This document shows positions 54,542-64,000 of a stretch of DNA of 64,000 bases, piece by piece. The notes beneath the pieces were generated by a model, which searched no databases, was not told where the DNA came from, and was given only the letters and a program-made list of their open reading frames with translations. Location of the stretch: assembly GCF_002873335.1 (NCBI RefSeq), contig NZ_MCUW01000078.1:152887-216886 (forward strand). The letters run 5' to 3'. The first letter of the stretch is position 1. Each line of letters begins with the position of its first letter. The position numbers and the translations under genes were made by a program. Origin of the DNA: Vibrio sp. 10N.286.49.B1 (GTDB lineage: Bacteria; Pseudomonadota; Gammaproteobacteria; Enterobacterales; Vibrionaceae).

Positions 54542-56830
54542 TTAAATCTTACAACCGCCGCCTTCGCAATCGTCATCTTGCTCAACGGTAATTGTCTTAT
54601 CGTCTTGATCGTCTTTCGCGCCGTCACGGGTGTTATGATAGTAAAGTGTTTTTACACCGTACTTATACGCAGTCAGTAGGTCTTGAAGCAATTTCTTCAT
54701 TGGGACCTTACCACTGTCGTAGACACTAGGGTCATAGTTAGTGTTGGCTGAGATCGCTTGGTCAACAAACTTCTGCATGATACCAACTAGGTGCAAGTAG
54801 CCATCATTGTTGCCGATATCCCAAAGTAATTCATAGTTCTCTTTGAGGTTAACGAAGTCTGGTACAACTTGTTTCAGAATACCATCTTTAGAGGCTTTCA
54901 CCGAAACATAACCACGCGGCGGTTCAATACCGTTTGTTGCATTAGAAATCTGCGACGATGTTTCTGATGGCATCAATGCTGTCAGTGTCGAGTTTCTTAG
55001 GCCGAACTCCATGATCTCTTCGCGAAGCGCGTCCCAGTCATAATGCAGCGGTTCGTCACAAACTGAATTGATATCAGCCTTATAAGTGTCGATCGGTAGC
55101 AACCCTTTTGCGTAGTTGGTTTCATTAAACAGTGGGCATCGGCCCTGTTCTTTTGATAGTTCTACGGATGCTTTCAACAAATGATATTGAATGGCTTCGA
55201 ATGTACGGTGGGTGAGGTTGTTTGCTGACCCATCTGAGTACTTCACACCATTTTTTGCAAGGTAGTATGCGTAGTTGATGACACCCACACCAAGCGTACG
55301 ACGGTTCATTGTCGATTTATACGCCGCTGGCAATGGATAATCTTGGTAATCAAGTAGCGCATCAAGCGCACGTACGACTAAGTCCGATAAATCAGCGAGG
55401 TCATCGAGCTCGTTGATTGCGCCCAAGTTAAATGCCGAAAGGGTACACAGTGCAATTTCGCCTTCGTCATCTTCAACATTGCTTAATGGCTTAGTTGGCA
55501 GTGCTATCTCTAAACAAAGGTTAGATTGGCGAACTGGCGCTACTTTAGAATCGAACGGGCTATGCGTGTTGCAGTGGTCTACGTTTTGAATGTAGATGCG
55601 GCCAGTAGAAGCACGTTCTTGCATCAACAACGAGAATAGTTCGACGGCTTTGACGGATTCTTTCTTAATTGATGGGTCGTTTTCGTATTGAAGATACAAG
55701 CGTTCAAATTCATCTTGGTCTTCAAAGAACGCATCGTACAAGCCAGGCACGTCAGAAGGGGAGAACAGTGTAATGTTGCCGCCCTTAACTAAGCGCGAGT
55801 ACATCAGCTTGTTCAGTTGTACACCGTAGTCCATATGGCGAACTCGGTTTTCTTCAACGCCACGGTTATTTTTCAATACCAATAGCGATTGAACTTCGCC
55901 ATGCCACATTGGATAGAATACGGTTGCTGCGCCACCGCGAACGCCACCTTGTGAGCAGCATTTTACCGCAGTTTGAAAGTATTTATAAAATGGGATACAA
56001 CCGGTGTGGAAAGCCTCGCCGCCACGAATCTCAGAACCTAAAGCACGAATTCGTCCAGCGTTGATGCCAATACCAGCACGTTGTGATACGTAACGCACAA
56101 TAGAACTTGCCGTTGCGTTAATCGAATCAAGGCTGTCACCACATTCAATCAAAACGCATGAGCTGAATTGACGAGTAGGGGTACGAACACCAGACATAAT
56201 TGGCGTTGGCAGAGAAATCTTAAAGGTTGACGTCGCATCATAGAATCGCTTGATGTAGTCAAGACGAGTCTCTTTTGGATATTTTGCGAATAAACAGGCG
56301 GCAACTAATATGTAGAGGAACTGCGCACTCTCAAAGATTTGACCGGTCACGCGGTTTTGCACGAAGTACTTGCCTTCCAGCTGTTTAACAGCGGCGTAGG
56401 AAAAGTCGTGGTCGCGAGTATGGTCAATGTAACTATCGAGTTCGTCAAACTCTGCTTTTGTATAGTCTACAAGCAGGTGCTTATCATATTTTCCGGCTTC
56501 AACCATTGTTGAAACTTGGTCAAACAGCGTAGGTGGCTCGTATTGGCCATACGCCTTTTTACGAAGGTGAAAAATAGCTAAACGTGCTGATAAGTATTGG
56601 TAATCTGGCGTCTCTTCCGAGATGAGATCGGCGGCTGATTTTATGATCGTTTCATGGATATCAGACGTCGTGATCCCGTCATAAAACTGGATGTGAGCTT
56701 TTAGCTCAACTTGTGAGACTGATACATTTTCAAGACCTTCGGCTGCCCATGCGATTACACGGTGAATTTTCTCGAGATCGATAGTTTCTTTGCGGCCATT
56801 ACGTTTGGTAACGGTAAGTTGCTGGTTCAT
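54542..56830 (-). CDS. nrdA: NrdA, class Ia ribonucleotide reductase large subunit
   Basis: 762 residues. An N-terminal ATP-cone (VTKRNGRKETIDLEKIHRVI) gives allosteric activity control. The catalytic cysteines (SSCVLIECGDS; NLCLEIALPT with the NNR loops) and the C-terminal redox pair CEGGGC are present. It reduces ribonucleotides for DNA synthesis. NrdR boxes and a DnaA box lie upstream. Confidence 0.98.
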   Translation of the reverse strand: MNQQLTVTKRNGRKETIDLEKIHRVIAWAAEGLENVSVSQVELKAHIQFYDGITTSDIHETIIKSAADLISEETPDYQYLSARLAIFHLRKKAYGQYEPPTLFDQVSTMVEAGKYDKHLLVDYTKAEFDELDSYIDHTRDHDFSYAAVKQLEGKYFVQNRVTGQIFESAQFLYILVAACLFAKYPKETRLDYIKRFYDATSTFKISLPTPIMSGVRTPTRQFSSCVLIECGDSLDSINATASSIVRYVSQRAGIGINAGRIRALGSEIRGGEAFHTGCIPFYKYFQTAVKCCSQGGVRGGAATVFYPMWHGEVQSLLVLKNNRGVEENRVRHMDYGVQLNKLMYSRLVKGGNITLFSPSDVPGLYDAFFEDQDEFERLYLQYENDPSIKKESVKAVELFSLLMQERASTGRIYIQNVDHCNTHSPFDSKVAPVRQSNLCLEIALPTKPLSNVEDDEGEIALCTLSAFNLGAINELDDLADLSDLVVRALDALLDYQDYPLPAAYKSTMNRRTLGVGVINYAYYLAKNGVKYSDGSANNLTHRTFEAIQYHLLKASVELSKEQGRCPLFNETNYAKGLLPIDTYKADINSVCDEPLHYDWDALREEIMEFGLRNSTLTALMPSETSSQISNATNGIEPPRGYVSVKASKDGILKQVVPDFVNLKENYELLWDIGNNDGYLHLVGIMQKFVDQAISANTNYDPSVYDSGKVPMKKLLQDLLTAYKYGVKTLYYHNTRDGAKDDQDDKTITVEQDDDCEGGGCKI

Positions 56831-56938
56831 TCTGAGGTGTTCCCTAACAAAACAATGTGAAGTCTTGCTTTTATGAAATTTTGTTGAGTCTTAGCGATGA
56901 CTTCGTGATCCAAGTCGCCCTAAATCATTTTGTGTCTA

Positions 56939-56954
56939 ACACAAGATATAGGGG
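56939..56954 (-). promoter_or_regulatory. NrdR box 1
   Basis: ACACAAGATATAGGGG resembles the NrdR consensus (ACACWATATATWGTGT). Its partner starts at 56970. Two boxes 31 bases apart centre-to-centre, about three helix turns, are the normal NrdR operator. Confidence 0.75.
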
Positions 56955-56969
56955 TTATCTGCATTCCGG

Positions 56970-56985
56970 CTTACAAGATAGTGCT
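56970..56985 (-). promoter_or_regulatory. NrdR box 2
   Basis: CTTACAAGATAGTGCT is the second, looser copy, 31 bases from box 1. NrdR with dATP bound would repress nrdAB. Confidence 0.65.
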
Positions 56986-57023
56986 ATAAGCCAAAGTTTT
57001 CAAGTTCACAAATTTGTTTGAAC

Positions 57024-57032
57024 TGTGGATAA
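57024..57032 (-). promoter_or_regulatory. DnaA box upstream of nrdA
   Basis: TTATCCACA on the minus strand is a perfect DnaA box. DnaA binding to the nrdAB promoter is known in E. coli, where it links the enzyme to replication. The rest of the 635-base gap (56831-57465) shows nothing I can name beyond the nrd control sites. Confidence 0.75.
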
Positions 57033-57465
57033 ACAGGGGACAGAAAAAAATCAGTTAGTAAACACTAACCATTGAAGATAGGGCAGACTTAGCGGTGAAA
57101 ATTACGTGCTAGCGAATCGGTTTTCTTTTAACCATTTCAAAAATAAATTCCTTGATCTTTGATAATTTTTGGACGTTATTGATGGGATAATTAAAAGTGA
57201 GATATCCGGCTGCAAAATACACAGGTTTGTCTTGTTTTTGTAGCGTAATTGTGTCGAAAAATTAACGGAGTATAACGAGCCAAATTGGATAAGAAAGTGT
57301 ATGCATTGACGTTGCTTTGATGTGACGGGCTCACCTAAATAAAGCTATGAACGATGCCGCTGAATAAAATAGCAAAAAGTTGGGATGACAGAGTAGGGTT
57401 AACGCAAGCAGCATCACCTTAATAGCAGGTGATGCTGGACAAAAATCGAGTTAGCGATCTATCTA

Positions 57466-58173
57466 TTATGGCTTTTCAGTAAAGACAATATAGTTAACGT
57501 CTACACGTCGACCCAACTTGTAGCTGTCAGTGAGAGGATTGTATTGTAAGCCAGTCATGCCTTTTTCAATAAGATCAGTGCGGTCGACCATTTTTATCAA
57601 CTCTGATGGTTTGATGAATTTTTCATGGTCATGTGTGCCGTCCGGCACGATTTTGAGCAACTTTTCTGCACCCACAATAGCGAAAAGATACGACTGCAGG
57701 TTGCGGTTTAATGTCGAGAAGAAAACTTGACCACCCGGTTTGACGAGTTTTGAACAAGCCGCGACCACTGATGCGGGATCAGGAACGTGTTCAAGCATTT
57801 CCATACAAGTGACCACATCATATTGGCCTGCGTATTGGCTTGCGTGCTGCTCGACTGTGCTCTGAACGTAGGTTAATGTCGCGCCGGTTTCTAATGCGTG
57901 TAATCTTGCCACTTCAAGCGGCTCTTTTCCCATATCAAGTCCAGTGACGGTCGCACCTTGGTGAGCCATGCTTTCGGCGAGGATGCCACCACCACAGCCG
58001 ACATCAAGAACTTTCTTGCCAAAAAGACCATTGGCATTTTCCAACACGTAGTTTAAACGCAATGGATTGATTTGATGTAGAGGTTTAAATTCGCCTTGGA
58101 GATCCCACCAGCGACTTGCCATATCTTCGAATTTTTTTATTTCGTCTAAATCGACGTTTTGGTTCTTATCCAT
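57466..58173 (-). CDS. ubiG: UbiG, O-methyltransferase of ubiquinone synthesis
   Basis: About 235 residues from the ATG at 58173 ([19 protein letters not shown]); an in-frame start at 58236 would add 21 residues unlike the family and is less likely. The SAM-binding motif [16 protein letters not shown] and the conserved [18 protein letters not shown] are present. It performs both O-methylations of the coenzyme Q ring. It is divergent from gyrA, as in many gamma-proteobacteria. Confidence 0.95.
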   Translation of the reverse strand: MDKNQNVDLDEIKKFEDMASRWWDLQGEFKPLHQINPLRLNYVLENANGLFGKKVLDVGCGGGILAESMAHQGATVTGLDMGKEPLEVARLHALETGATLTYVQSTVEQHASQYAGQYDVVTCMEMLEHVPDPASVVAACSKLVKPGGQVFFSTLNRNLQSYLFAIVGAEKLLKIVPDGTHDHEKFIKPSELIKMVDRTDLIEKGMTGLQYNPLTDSYKLGRRVDVNYIVFTEKP

Positions 58174-58558
58174 ACTGGTGATTATCCATACAGGTACATA
58201 TACGTACTGGTGTTTATCTATACAAACGCTGATCAATGGGCATTTATGAACGCGCAGAGTGGTATGCGTCTATTTTTGAGGAGTATACCGTAATTTTTTT
58301 TTACGACGAACTTTAAGGCAAGCGGTTTGTGAGATTTTCCTGACATAAGGTGGTTTAGGGAATGATTTGATTGTTTTTTCACCGCTTTTCGTGATGGTGA
58401 TTTTGAAATGTGCAAATTGTGGACAGTTGAATCGCCACGAAGGTCACAACATGATAAAACCCGCATGAAAGTGATGCCGCCGCTACGATTATTATGTTAT
58501 ATTTTCTGACCTTATACGTATTAAATATACGAACGAAATATAGAGGGATATCGGCTCT
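58174..58558. other. ubiG/gyrA divergent promoter region
   Basis: 385 bases that must contain both promoters. Near the ubiG end there are similar short direct repeats (ATACTGGTG, ATACAGGTA, GTACTGGTG between about 58172 and 58213). I could not assign a promoter with confidence. No further gene is believable here. Confidence 0.5.
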
Positions 58559-61243
58559 ATGAGCGATCTAGCTAAAGAGATCACGCCCGTAAACATTGAA
58601 GATGAACTGAAAAGTTCATACCTCGACTACGCGATGTCAGTCATCGTGGGTCGTGCACTTCCGGATGTACGTGATGGCCTAAAACCAGTGCATCGTCGCG
58701 TTTTGTTTGCGATGAACGTGCTAGGCAATGATTGGAACAAATCATACAAAAAATCTGCTCGTGTAGTAGGTGACGTTATTGGTAAGTATCACCCACACGG
58801 TGATAGCGCAGTTTACGATACGATTGTTCGTATGGCGCAGCCATTCTCGCTGCGCTATATGCTGGTCGATGGTCAAGGTAACTTTGGCTCGGTCGATGGT
58901 GATTCAGCGGCGGCGATGCGTTATACCGAAGTTCGTATGTCGAAAATTGCAGGCGAACTATTGGCAGATCTTGATAAAGAAACTGTCGATTACGTTCCTA
59001 ACTATGATGGAACAGAGCAAATACCAGCAGTATTACCAACGAAAATCCCGAACCTTTTGGTGAACGGCGCTTCAGGTATTGCGGTCGGTATGGCAACGAA
59101 TATTCCACCACATAACTTGACCGAAGTTGTGGATGGTTGTTTGGCATACATTGCAAACGAAGACATTACCATTGATGAGCTTATGGATTACATCCCTGGG
59201 CCAGACTTTCCGACTGCTGCATTAATTAGTGGACGTAAAGGCATCATTGAGGCCTATAAAACGGGTCGTGGTAAGGTTTATATGCGCTCGAAGGCGGATA
59301 TAGAAGTAGAGAAAAATGGTAAAGAAACCATTGTCGTTACTGAAATACCTTACCAAGTAAATAAAGCGCGTGTGATTGAGAAAATCGCTGAACTTGTTAA
59401 AGACAAGAAAGTGGAAGGTATCAGTGCACTGCGTGATGAATCAGACAAAGACGGTATGCGTATCGTTATCGAATGTAAGCGTGATGCTGTGGGTGAAGTG
59501 GTTCTAAACAACCTGTACTCACAAACTCAGTTGCAGTCGACGTTTGGCATCAACATGGTTGCCCTAAATAATGGTCAGCCGCAGTTGTTTAACTTGAAAG
59601 AAATGATCAAGTGTTTCGTTGATCACCGTCGCGAAGTCGTGACGCGCCGTACTATCTTCGAACTGAAGAAGGCACGTGATCGCGCACACATCCTAGAAGC
59701 ACTTTCGCTTGCTTTGGCTAATATCGACGACATTATCGAGTTGATTCGTAATGCACCGACACCAGCCGAAGCGAAAGCTGGCTTAGTGGCTCGTGGTTGG
59801 GACTTGGGTAACGTTGCTTCTATGCTTGAAAGAGCGGGCACCGATGCTGCTCGACCTGATTGGCTGGAAGACGAGTACGGCATTCGTGATGGTCTGTATT
59901 ATCTTACTGAACAGCAAGCACAAGCGATTCTTGAGCTTCGTCTACACCGTTTGACTGGTTTAGAGCACGAGAAAATACTTGATGAGTACAAAGCGCTTCT
60001 TGAAGAAATTGCAGAGTTACTGCATATCCTCGCTGACACAGAGCGTTTGATGGAAGTTATTCGTGAAGAACTTGAATTGGTTCAAGCGACTTATGGTGAT
60101 GCTCGTCGCAGTGAGATTACAGCAGCTGTGCACGATATTGATATGGAAGAGCTGATTGCTCGCGAAGATGTTGTCGTGACATTGTCGCACGAAGGCTACG
60201 TGAAATATCAAATCCTAAGCGATTACGAAGCTCAGCGTCGTGGTGGCAAAGGTAAGAGTGCGACTAAGATGAAGGAAGAAGATTACATCGAGCGTTTGCT
60301 CGTTGCGAATACTCATGACAACATCTTGTGCTTCTCTACCCGCGGTAAAACCTATCGCCTGAAAGTCTATCAACTGCCGCTTGCAAGCCGAGCAGCACGA
60401 GGAAAACCAATCGTCAACCTTCTTCCGTTAGAAGAAAACGAGCGTATTACGGCTATTTTGCCGGTGAGCGAATTTAGCTCAGATAAATACATCTTTATGG
60501 CGACGGGTGATGGTACGGTTAAGAAAACGTCACTAGACCAATTCTCTAACGTCCGCTCTAATGGCTTGATTGCGGTTAACCTGCGTGATGATGATTCATT
60601 GATTGGTGTGGATATCACCAATGGCGAAAGCGACATTATGCTCTTCTCGAAAGCGGGTAAAGTTGTTCGCTTTAGCGAAGATAAAGTTCGTGCTATGGGT
60701 CGTACTGCGGCCGGTGTTCGCGGTATGAAACTTGCCGATGATGACCAAGTTGTGTCGTTGATTGTTCCTTCAAACGAAGGTGATATTCTAACGGTCACGA
60801 AGAATGGTTACGGTAAACGAACTGAGCTTGCTGAGTACCCTACAAAAGGGCGTGCTACGCAAGGTGTTGTCTCGATTAAAGTCTCTGAGCGAAATGGCCC
60901 TGTTGTTGGCGCTGTTCAAGTTGAGATTGGCGATGAGATGATGATGATCACCGATGCGGCGACATTGGTTCGTACTCGCGTTGCTGAAGTCAGCCAGGTT
61001 GGCCGAAATACGCAAGGCGTGACGCTTATCAGAACGGCTGAAGATGAATCGGTTGTTGGCCTTCAACGTATTGATGAAATCGACGAAGCCGATTTACCTG
61101 ATGGTGAGCTACCTGACGGTGAGTTAGCAGAAGGCGAAGTTTCTCAACAAGGTGATGTTCAAGACGGTGAGCAAACGGATGCTCCTGACGAAAACGCACC
61201 TGAGGCATCTGAACCAAAAGATGACGCTGCTGACGAAGAGTAA
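58559..61243 (+). CDS. gyrA: GyrA, DNA gyrase subunit A
   Basis: 894 residues. It breaks and rejoins DNA in negative supercoiling. The catalytic Tyr122 follows Arg121 in AAAMRYTE. The quinolone-resistance region keeps the sensitive-type residues Ser83 and Asp87 (GDSAVYD). The C-terminal domain has the beta-pinwheel blades and GyrA box (QRRGGKGK near 560). The last 60 residues are an acidic tail with repeated DGEL units, longer than the E. coli tail. AGAGGGA lies about 11 bases upstream. Confidence 0.98.
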   Translation: MSDLAKEITPVNIEDELKSSYLDYAMSVIVGRALPDVRDGLKPVHRRVLFAMNVLGNDWNKSYKKSARVVGDVIGKYHPHGDSAVYDTIVRMAQPFSLRYMLVDGQGNFGSVDGDSAAAMRYTEVRMSKIAGELLADLDKETVDYVPNYDGTEQIPAVLPTKIPNLLVNGASGIAVGMATNIPPHNLTEVVDGCLAYIANEDITIDELMDYIPGPDFPTAALISGRKGIIEAYKTGRGKVYMRSKADIEVEKNGKETIVVTEIPYQVNKARVIEKIAELVKDKKVEGISALRDESDKDGMRIVIECKRDAVGEVVLNNLYSQTQLQSTFGINMVALNNGQPQLFNLKEMIKCFVDHRREVVTRRTIFELKKARDRAHILEALSLALANIDDIIELIRNAPTPAEAKAGLVARGWDLGNVASMLERAGTDAARPDWLEDEYGIRDGLYYLTEQQAQAILELRLHRLTGLEHEKILDEYKALLEEIAELLHILADTERLMEVIREELELVQATYGDARRSEITAAVHDIDMEELIAREDVVVTLSHEGYVKYQILSDYEAQRRGGKGKSATKMKEEDYIERLLVANTHDNILCFSTRGKTYRLKVYQLPLASRAARGKPIVNLLPLEENERITAILPVSEFSSDKYIFMATGDGTVKKTSLDQFSNVRSNGLIAVNLRDDDSLIGVDITNGESDIMLFSKAGKVVRFSEDKVRAMGRTAAGVRGMKLADDDQVVSLIVPSNEGDILTVTKNGYGKRTELAEYPTKGRATQGVVSIKVSERNGPVVGAVQVEIGDEMMMITDAATLVRTRVAEVSQVGRNTQGVTLIRTAEDESVVGLQRIDEIDEADLPDGELPDGELAEGEVSQQGDVQDGEQTDAPDENAPEASEPKDDAADEE

Positions 61244-61258
61244 TTTTCCAAAGCAATA

Positions 61259-61287
61259 GAAAAAGCCGAGCGTATGCTCGGCTTTTT
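61259..61287 (+). terminator. gyrA terminator
   Basis: Stem AAAAAGCCGAGC / GCTCGGCTTTTTT with a GTAT loop directly after the gene. Confidence 0.93.
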
Positions 61288-61404
61288 TATGTCTACAATA
61301 CGGTCATTATAAAAACAGGTATTAATCTTCATCGCTATGAGTGATGAGCCATTAGCGATGAGATCTAAGTGCTAGCGATTAATCCCTGAGTCTAATCCCG
61401 TATT

Positions 61405-62781
61405 TTAAAGGATGCGAGCTCGGAAACTGCGCCCTTTCATTTTACCGTCTTCGATTTTACTGTGTGCTTTTCTGGCAATGTTCTTGTCAACGGCAACAAA
61501 TGAAGCCATGGGGAACATATTGATTTTACCAATCTGTGCGCCTTGAATGGTTTTATCACTTGTCAATGCGCCAAGAATGTCTCCAGGGCGTAGCTTCTGC
61601 TTTTTACCACCAGACACTTGTATCGTAGCCATCTTCGCTTGATACGGCTGGTTGTTTGATGGCGCTGGAAGCTGGCTTGGTTCGATTGGCATATCGAGAT
61701 ACTCATCAATTAAAGCGACACGGTGCATTTCATTGGCGCTGAAAAAGCTAAACGCAAGGCCCTTGTTACCAGCACGCCCTGTACGACCAATACGGTGAAC
61801 ATGAACCTCTGGATCGCGAGACAATTCATAGTTGAACACGGCGTCTAGGTTTTCAACATCTAAACCACGGGCAGCAACGTCAGTTGCGACAAGGATCGTC
61901 ACGCTTTTATTCGAGAATTGAACCAATGCGCGATCGCGCTCTTTTTGTTCAAGATCACCATGAAGATCAATCACACTAAAGCCGCGATGATGTAACTCAT
62001 CAGCGACGCTTTGCACTTCTCTTTTCGTGTTGCAGAAAACAACCGCCGACTCAGGTTGATGTGTTAAAAGCAGGTTTTCCAATGCATCATCTCTATCGGC
62101 TTGTGAGTCGACCTTATAGAAAAACTGTTGAATGCTGCTGTGATCATGTTTGCTTTCTACTTTGACAATCTCAGGGCTACGCATAATACGCGAAGCAATG
62201 GCTTCAATCTGCTTAGGGAAAGTCGCGCTGAACAGTAACGTTTGGCGTTCTTTTGGCACTTCATTGATGATCGCGTCAAGTGCGTCTTGGAAGCCCATAT
62301 CTAGCATACGGTCTGCTTCGTCAAGGACGAGTGTATTGAGTTCACTAAGGTCGATACGGCCGCGCTCAAGGTGGTCAAGAATACGACCAGGAGTACCAAC
62401 AAGAATGTGAGCGCCGTGCTCGAGTGATCCAATCTGAGGGCCCATTGGTGTACCACCGCACAGTGTTAATACTTTGATGTTATGAATGGTACGAGCAAGG
62501 TTACGTATTTCCTTCGCAACTTGATCGGCAAGTTCACGGGTAGGACAAAGTACCAGTGATTGAACACGAAAGCGTTTAACTCGTAAGTTAGAAAGAAGTC
62601 CAAGCCCAAATGCTGCGGTCTTACCTGAACCGGTTTTTCCCTGACCGATAACGTCTTTACCATCAAGAATGAGTGGTAAAGATTGTGCTTGAATCTCCGT
62701 CATTTCAGTAAAGCCAAGTCCTTCTAGGTTACTTAGTAAAGAAGGTGAAAGATTTAAGGTGGAAAAATTGGAACTGTTCAA
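61405..62781 (-). CDS. dbpA: DbpA, DEAD-box ATP-dependent RNA helicase
   Basis: 458 residues. Motifs in order: Q-motif region MTEIQAQSLPLIL, GQGKTGSGKTAA (I), PTRELADQV (Ia), VLDEADRMLD (DEAD, II), FSATFP (III), ATDVAARGLD (V) and HRIGRTGRAG (VI). The last 75 residues form the DbpA RNA-binding domain (RPGDILGALTSDKTIQGAQIGKI) that grips hairpin 92 of 23S rRNA. It acts in 50S ribosome assembly. Its leader may be structured. Confidence 0.95.
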   Translation of the reverse strand: MNSSNFSTLNLSPSLLSNLEGLGFTEMTEIQAQSLPLILDGKDVIGQGKTGSGKTAAFGLGLLSNLRVKRFRVQSLVLCPTRELADQVAKEIRNLARTIHNIKVLTLCGGTPMGPQIGSLEHGAHILVGTPGRILDHLERGRIDLSELNTLVLDEADRMLDMGFQDALDAIINEVPKERQTLLFSATFPKQIEAIASRIMRSPEIVKVESKHDHSSIQQFFYKVDSQADRDDALENLLLTHQPESAVVFCNTKREVQSVADELHHRGFSVIDLHGDLEQKERDRALVQFSNKSVTILVATDVAARGLDVENLDAVFNYELSRDPEVHVHRIGRTGRAGNKGLAFSFFSANEMHRVALIDEYLDMPIEPSQLPAPSNNQPYQAKMATIQVSGGKKQKLRPGDILGALTSDKTIQGAQIGKINMFPMASFVAVDKNIARKAHSKIEDGKMKGRSFRARIL

Positions 62782-62933
62782 GTGCGATCCTTAATGGTCG
62801 TAGGGCAAGGGGGGTATTATCAACATATCTGACTACGTTACCAGAAGAAAGTGACATAGTTCTAACTAGAATAGTCTTTATACATTGGTTTGCGGAACTG
62901 TTTTATACCGTAGAAGGCAACGATACATACAGT

Positions 62934-62980
62934 CCCTGCAATAAGCGTTATGCAGGGCTGCCTCTAAATAGCGGCCCTGC
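62934..62980 (-). promoter_or_regulatory. Competing hairpins between wbuC and dbpA
   Basis: GCAGGGC at 62952-62958 can pair with CCCTGCA (62934-62940) or with GCCCTGC (62974-62980), so two exclusive stems are possible. No T-run follows on the minus strand. It could stabilise the end of the wbuC message or switch expression of dbpA. Confidence 0.4.
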
Positions 62981-62997
62981 TGTTTTCCAATAGGGTG

Positions 62998-63492
62998 TTA
63001 TTTTTGTTCAGTGATAGGCTGTGCTGTTCTCATCCAGTCACGGTAGACGTCAGCGCCGTCTTGACCTTCAACTGGCGACCAAGAAGCAAAGTCTTCCGGT
63101 TGAGTAGGTAAGTAGGCGCCTTCTTTAATTTCTAAACCGACAGTACCCTCGCTCATACATGCATAGCCATGCCAAGTTCCCGGTGGGATCTCAATCGCTC
63201 GGTTGGTCTCTGGAGAAAGGCTATGACGCTCAGTTACATTCCCGTCGTTATCAAAAATCAAAAGGTCAAGTTGACCTTTTAACACTAAAAATAACTCCCA
63301 CTTGTGGGACTCACTATGACGGTGGGGACGCATGTAAGTATCTGGCTCTGTAGAGATAAATAATCGTTGTACGTTAGCGTCAAGTTGTTCGTGAAGGTTG
63401 TGATGACTGCGCTGACGTGGTGCGGCTTTGGCGTTACTTGAGAATGTATCGAAATCTTGATTACTGATTATTTTTAGCATTGCTTGGCTCAT
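62998..63492 (-). CDS. WbuC-type cupin metalloprotein
   Basis: 164 residues of a cupin fold. Metal-binding His are seen in MRPHRHSESHKWE and PPGTWHGYACM. It matches the WbuC family, found near lipopolysaccharide genes but of unknown activity. Here it stands alone, not in a polysaccharide cluster. The start may be 63492 or the Met four codons later; ribosome-binding sites are weak for both. Confidence 0.85.
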   Translation of the reverse strand: MSQAMLKIISNQDFDTFSSNAKAAPRQRSHHNLHEQLDANVQRLFISTEPDTYMRPHRHSESHKWELFLVLKGQLDLLIFDNDGNVTERHSLSPETNRAIEIPPGTWHGYACMSEGTVGLEIKEGAYLPTQPEDFASWSPVEGQDGADVYRDWMRTAQPITEQK

Positions 63493-63705
63493 GAGGTAGT
63501 GTAAACAGGATTAGTGTATCGATTTAAGTAAATAGTGCAGCAAGAAATTTCATATTTCATACCGTCTAATTTTTTTATGATGTCACCCCAATGTCATTTC
63601 ACTGGCTTAAATCGTGACTACCCTTCCATTTTAACTGGTTTAATCTGTACGAAAACGGCAATTTGTTATTATTATTTTATGATTATGGATTAACCAGTTA
63701 CGACG

Positions 63706-63891
63706 GTGGATAACGCAGTGGAAGCAGCAATCAATCAGTTAAAAAAAGACTTTTACGCACACCTGAAATCGTTTCATGAACCTAAGTTGGGTATGGTCTC
63801 AAAAACATTGTCGACACTGACTCAAGACGAATTAGCTGAGCTTGAGAACGTTTGGGTTCAATTGGCGGTGTGGAAACAAAAACAAGTCTAA
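63706..63891 (+). CDS. Small hypothetical protein (61 residues)
   Basis: 61 residues from a GTG start, beginning MDNAVEAAINQLKKDFYAHLKSF and predicted all-helical, with no signal peptide. The codon pattern is plausible and a strong terminator follows 53 bases after the stop, which supports a real gene. I recognise no family; the role is unknown. Confidence 0.6.
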   Translation: MDNAVEAAINQLKKDFYAHLKSFHEPKLGMVSKTLSTLTQDELAELENVWVQLAVWKQKQV

Positions 63892-63944
63892 TTCTATCTC
63901 GTAGCTTTGTTTGCGGCGAGCATACAGTCTACCTTTGAATGTTC

Positions 63945-63974
63945 AACCCTAAGTGGTAACGCTTAGGGTTTTTT
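63945..63974 (+). terminator. Terminator after the 61-residue ORF
   Basis: Stem AACCCTAAG / CTTAGGGTT with an 8-base loop, followed by TTTT. Confidence 0.9.
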
Positions 63975-64000
63975 AGTGTCTTCTTCATATCAATTGTTAT

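Overview
The window looks like a chromosomal segment of a marine Vibrio. The gene order metR/metE–aspS–yciI–yciA–yciB, a fused trpC-trpF inside trpEGDCFBA, sapABCDF–pspF–pspABC followed by a two-adaptor RND pump (vexIJK-like), and nrdAB with a yfaE-type ferredoxin are all Vibrionaceae-like. Most of the window is housekeeping. Species cannot be assigned from the sequence alone.

Layout. 1–2,800: a cold-shock protein, a translationally coupled micro-gene pair and a membrane glycosyltransferase-like protein. 2,900–6,400: divergent metR and metE with MetJ- and MetR-type operators between them. 6,400–10,650 (minus strand): type II secretion pilotin aspS, yciI, yciA, yciB, an orphan protein with a His-Gly/Cys arrangement, and a dicarboxylate/amino-acid symporter. 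10,850–17,910 (minus): the complete trp operon with a 36-residue leader peptide, attenuator and TrpR operator, divergent from rnm, a yciO-type gene and rluB. 20,760–28,750: sapABCDF and pspF (minus), divergent from pspABC behind a sigma-54 promoter. 29,050–34,270: RND efflux operon. 34,500–37,560: two Tag-family DNA glycosylases, a fumarylacetoacetase-family protein with a signal peptide, and an ACT-domain regulator.

37,760–48,330 is the accessory region of most interest. It encodes an aldehyde dehydrogenase with a small membrane protein, an iron-type alcohol dehydrogenase, a Sel1-repeat protein, two exported sulfatases (one with Ser and one with Cys at the formylglycine position), a NemR-like TetR regulator, and a minus-strand operon of radical-SAM sulfatase maturase, two small membrane proteins and the second sulfatase. 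Four of its transcription units start at the same operator design (TAGAC[C/T]-N4-GGT[T/C].G), and in three of them it overlaps the promoter in the same way. My reading is a NemR-type, electrophile-controlled regulon that hydrolyses sulfate esters in the periplasm and oxidises the released alcohol through aldehyde to acid. The substrate is unknown.

48,480–64,000: a cinA-type gene with a degenerate amidase domain, a tandem array of about 240-bp hairpin-forming repeats, a DUF2804/fatty-acid-hydroxylase pair, the ribonucleotide reductase operon (NrdR and DnaA boxes upstream), ubiG divergent from gyrA, dbpA, a WbuC-type cupin and a small unknown ORF. No rRNA, tRNA, CRISPR array, insertion sequence or phage gene was seen.
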